Part shown: positions 62,118 to 64,000 of the stretch, one piece after another | Layout of the letters: every line of letters begins with the position of its first letter | How positions within the stretch are numbered: the first letter of the stretch is position 1 | Source: Chrysomallon squamiferum | Lineage: Eukaryota; Mollusca; Gastropoda; Neomphalida; Peltospiridae | Assembly: GCA_012295275.1 (NCBI GenBank) | Contig: CM022678.1 | Location: 12,131,329-12,195,328 of the forward strand | Direction: 5' to 3' | Length of the DNA: 64,000 nt | Notes under the pieces: model-generated | Database searches by the model: none | The model's input: the letters and a program-made list of their open reading frames with translations, nothing else | What the model was told of the DNA's origin: nothing | Translations under genes and position numbers: made by a program

Positions 62118-63818
62118 GAAATGGCAAATATCAGTTGTATAATTAATTATACTTTATTATAAGCAAAGATTGGTGTTCACATCACTTGTAAGCATGCAGA
62201 CTATATTCAGCATGTTTGTACAGTAAAGTACATTTTTAATAATCAAGAGTTCACTTGTATTCACTTTCCTGTGGAGTTTAATTATAAATATTTCTGTTTA
62301 TTTTACAGAAGGGAAGAAATTAAACAGCTGCTGGGTGATGATGAAGCACCACTGTCTTTAACAGTTTTCCCCAGGTTTGTTGTTACCTTTACCTTACAAA
62401 ACAACAATCAGTAATTATGTGCATGAAGAGTGTGAAAAAAAAAAGCATATTGAAAATGATTTTACATTTATAAACATCATTTGTTTCTACGAATTGCTTG
62501 AATATGTGCACGAAGAGTTTACAGTGTGAAAAAACTTGCATGTTGAAAATGATTTTACATTTATAAACATCATTGTTTCTAAAAATTGCTTGAATGTGTG
62601 TAGATTTCTAAACATTCGGACTGTTTTGTTAAACGTTGTAGGTTGGGGTGTGGCCAGTTCACTGATCCGCCCTATGAAGCAAATCCATCCTCAGGAGCAT
62701 CAAGGTCAATATTTTACCCTGACGAGGCTATCAACAGTGGCCATCCTAGATTCAAGTAAATTTTTTTATCATTCTTTTCAAAAAAACTAACTTAGTACAA
62801 GAGTCACCGATTTTTCACTAATTTCTTACTCCTCCATGGACTTTAAAATCACATTTAAATGGACTATGTACATTTTGAATGTATGATTGCAATGCAGCTC
62901 TGTACAAAGGTTTATTGGTTTGTTTTTTTTTAACTTAGAAATAGCTTAAGAATTCTTATAGTTATTGTTGACTTGATGAATTGTTGGTAAGTGTATAGTT
63001 TTAATCTGATTGCTTTCAGAACCTTAACAAGAAATATCCGTGAAAGGCGAGGAGCAAAGGTTGCTATTAACATACCAAGTGAGTGAGCTCATTTTGTTTA
63101 TTTTTTATTTTTTTTTTAGCTTGATTATTAAAACCATAAAATAGCTCTCTTTGCATCAGAAATAAATGGTTATGATAAAAGGCCAGGTTTACTTAAAACG
63201 TAATCTTCCTTTATTCTCAGTCATCATTAATCTTCAACATTATTTTATTATCACAGTCCTACTTTTCTTTTTTTAAAGGAATTAATATCTCTACAGACTT
63301 AGTCTAGCCCCCTTTTTTAACATTTAATTTTTGTTTTATCACTAATAAATTGTCAACAGCATTTCTAAAGAATAAGTCAAGTTGACTTTGTTTTATAATG
63401 AAAAAGATAAAGAAATACCGAATTAAATATATATATATACACAATAAATTTCCTTTTACAAAGATGATGCTTACAACAGATCTTTTCCTCATTATCAACC
63501 CAAGAAAGGCTTCAGTAGGTTTTTCTCTTAGAGAGTGATACTCTGACAAGTATTTACTGTTCACATTTCACATACTGCAGTGACATTATTGTCATTTCAG
63601 TTTTCAAAGACAAAAACACAAAAGAACCATTTATTGAAGACTTCTCGCAGCTTGGTGACAACGGCAAATCTCAGAGTGCAGCCCTGCCCGACCACATCTA
63701 CATGGACTGCATGGGCTTTGGCATGGGCTGCTGCTGTCTGCAGGTGACTTTCCAGGCCTGCTGCATGGCTGAGGCTCGACTCTTGTACGACCAACTGTCC
63801 ACTCTCTGCCCCATATTT
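57018..63818 (+). CDS. GCLC: Glutamate-cysteine ligase catalytic subunit, first seven coding exons (279 codons); 3' part off the right edge
   Basis: Catalyses the ATP-dependent joining of glutamate and cysteine, the rate-limiting step of glutathione synthesis in the cytosol (known for the family). The N-terminus [20 protein letters not shown] is diagnostic. Active-site and metal-binding neighbourhoods are present: WGDE|VEY across exons 1-2, [15 protein letters not shown] and PYGG in exon 3, [11 protein letters not shown] in exon 5, TRNIRERRG in exon 6, and [20 protein letters not shown] in exon 7. Exons: 57018-57167, 58972-59081, 60962-61081, 62309-62374, 62642-62755, 63020-63078, 63601-63818; all phases join (837 nt). 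Animal GCLC is about 640 residues, so over half lies outside the window. No frameshift seen. Confidence 0.97.
58972..59081 (+). CDS. GCLC: GCLC coding exon 2 (residues 51-87)
   Basis: Reads [20 protein letters not shown] onward; acceptor TTTGCAG; donor GA|GTAAGT, phase 2. A repeat copying the donor follows. Confidence 0.95.
59075..59520 (+). repeat. Degenerate tandem repeat copying the GCLC exon 2 donor
   Basis: Four to five copies of a 60-95-bp unit containing GAGTAAGTCTACCACC, TTTATTGTAAAATAA and TTCTGAATTAATCTT. The GAGTAAGT word of the true donor (59080-59087) recurs intact at 59227-59234 and 59314-59321, and altered at 59135. Confidence 0.8.
59600..59642. repeat. (CA)n microsatellite
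   Basis: About 21 CA units in GCLC intron 2. Confidence 0.95.
59820..60386 (-). CDS. Possible antisense two-exon gene or element inside GCLC intron 2
   Basis: Two minus-strand blocks have splice-like borders. Block 60259-60386 has acceptor CCTAACAG and donor CAAG|GTAAGG. Block 59820-60091 has acceptor TTTACAG, about 90 open codons (…[20 protein letters not shown]…) to a stop at 59820, and AATAAA 30 bp further (59786-59791). The open frames do not join in phase, so this may be a non-coding RNA, a decayed gene or a transposable-element fragment. No family recognised. Confidence 0.25.
60962..61081 (+). CDS. GCLC: GCLC coding exon 3 (residues 87-127)
   Basis: Contains [20 protein letters not shown], the glutamate/metal-binding signature; phase 2 on both sides. 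Confidence 0.97.
61222..61353 (+). repeat. Long inverted repeat, left arm
   Basis: 132 bp, nearly identical to the reverse complement of 61685-61818, in GCLC intron 3. Starts ATTAACAAAGTCTAGTAAAA and ends CATAAATATTTA. Confidence 0.9.
61685..61818 (-). repeat. Long inverted repeat, right arm
   Basis: 134 bp partner of the left arm across a ~330-bp spacer; a handful of mismatches and a 3-bp indel by eye. No transposase and no obvious target-site duplication. Confidence 0.9.
62080..62113. repeat. (GT)n microsatellite
   Basis: 17 GT units in GCLC intron 3. Confidence 0.95.
62309..62374 (+). CDS. GCLC: GCLC coding exon 4 (residues 127-149)
   Basis: Reads [20 protein letters not shown]; phase 2 on both sides; TTTTACAG acceptor. 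Confidence 0.93.
62415..62606. repeat. Two-copy ~90-bp tandem repeat in GCLC intron 4
   Basis: Copies share TTGAAAATGATTTTACATTT, ATAAACATCATT and AATTGCTTGAAT. The second copy ends about 40 bp before the exon 5 acceptor. Confidence 0.85.
62642..62755 (+). CDS. GCLC: GCLC coding exon 5 (residues 149-187)
   Basis: Reads [20 protein letters not shown], then [17 protein letters not shown]; phase 2 on both sides. Confidence 0.95.
63020..63078 (+). CDS. GCLC: GCLC coding exon 6 (residues 187-207)
   Basis: Reads [20 protein letters not shown]; phase 2 in, phase 1 out; donor CCAA|GTGAGT. Confidence 0.95.
63601..63818 (+). CDS. GCLC: GCLC coding exon 7 (residues 207-279)
   Basis: Reads [15 protein letters not shown] to [11 protein letters not shown]. 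Contains a CCC triplet in [11 protein letters not shown]. Phase 1 in, phase 0 out at TTT|GTAAGT. Confidence 0.97.
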
Positions 63819-63831
63819 GTAAGTAGCTTTA

Positions 63832-64000
63832 AAACATCACTGAGCAGAGTGTCTTCTTTTACATAAAACATCACTGCAGAGTGTCTTCTTTTACATAAAA
63901 CATCACTGAGCAGAATGTCTTCTTTTACATAAAACATCACTGAGCAGAGTGTCTTCTTTTACATAAAACATCACTGTGCATAATGTCTTCTTTTAAATAA
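63832..64000. repeat. 34-bp minisatellite just after the GCLC exon 7 donor
   Basis: Five copies of a unit containing AAAACATCACTGAGCAGAGT and GTCTTCTTTTACAT, starting about 13 bp after the donor and running off the window. Copies differ by a few bases. Confidence 0.93.

Overview
The window is nuclear DNA of an invertebrate animal. It is strongly AT-rich and packed with CA/TG, GA, AAT and AAAT microsatellites, and its genes are broken into short exons by long introns with GT-AG junctions. The coding style and repeat content suggest a lophotrochozoan, most likely a mollusc. That is an inference; no species marker was seen.

Layout. (1) Positions 28-38406, minus strand: most of a Scribble (SCRIB) cell-polarity gene. 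I reconstructed 29 coding exons whose phases all join, giving 1353 codons from the start codon to the middle of the fourth PDZ domain; the C-terminal part lies beyond the left edge. One 14.3 kb intron (23779-38036) separates exons 2 and 3. (2) Positions 39637-51152: a recent tandem duplication of about 5.75 kb. Each unit carries an uninterrupted plus-strand gene for a RING-finger protein with a beta-propeller-like C-terminus (381 aa in both copies), followed tail-to-tail by a minus-strand gene for a secreted protein of unknown function. The right breakpoint falls inside the secreted gene. Only the second copy is complete (592 aa); the first is a 5'-truncated, frameshifted remnant. (3) Positions 57018 to the right edge, plus strand: the first seven coding exons (279 codons) of GCLC, the catalytic subunit of glutamate-cysteine ligase. 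A TATA box and an antioxidant-response-element match lie just upstream of its start codon.

The genes do not form an operon or a pathway. SCRIB organises epithelial polarity, GCLC starts glutathione synthesis, and the duplicated pair between them looks lineage-specific and fast changing. The most unusual feature is a recurring pattern in SCRIB and GCLC: intronic minisatellites that start at an exon border. In three cases they copy the splice donor, with part of the exon in two of these, producing arrays of decoy splice sites. Other points of interest are an in-frame poly-leucine leader that could be fused to one RING copy, a long inverted repeat in a GCLC intron, and a splice-flanked antisense segment in another GCLC intron.
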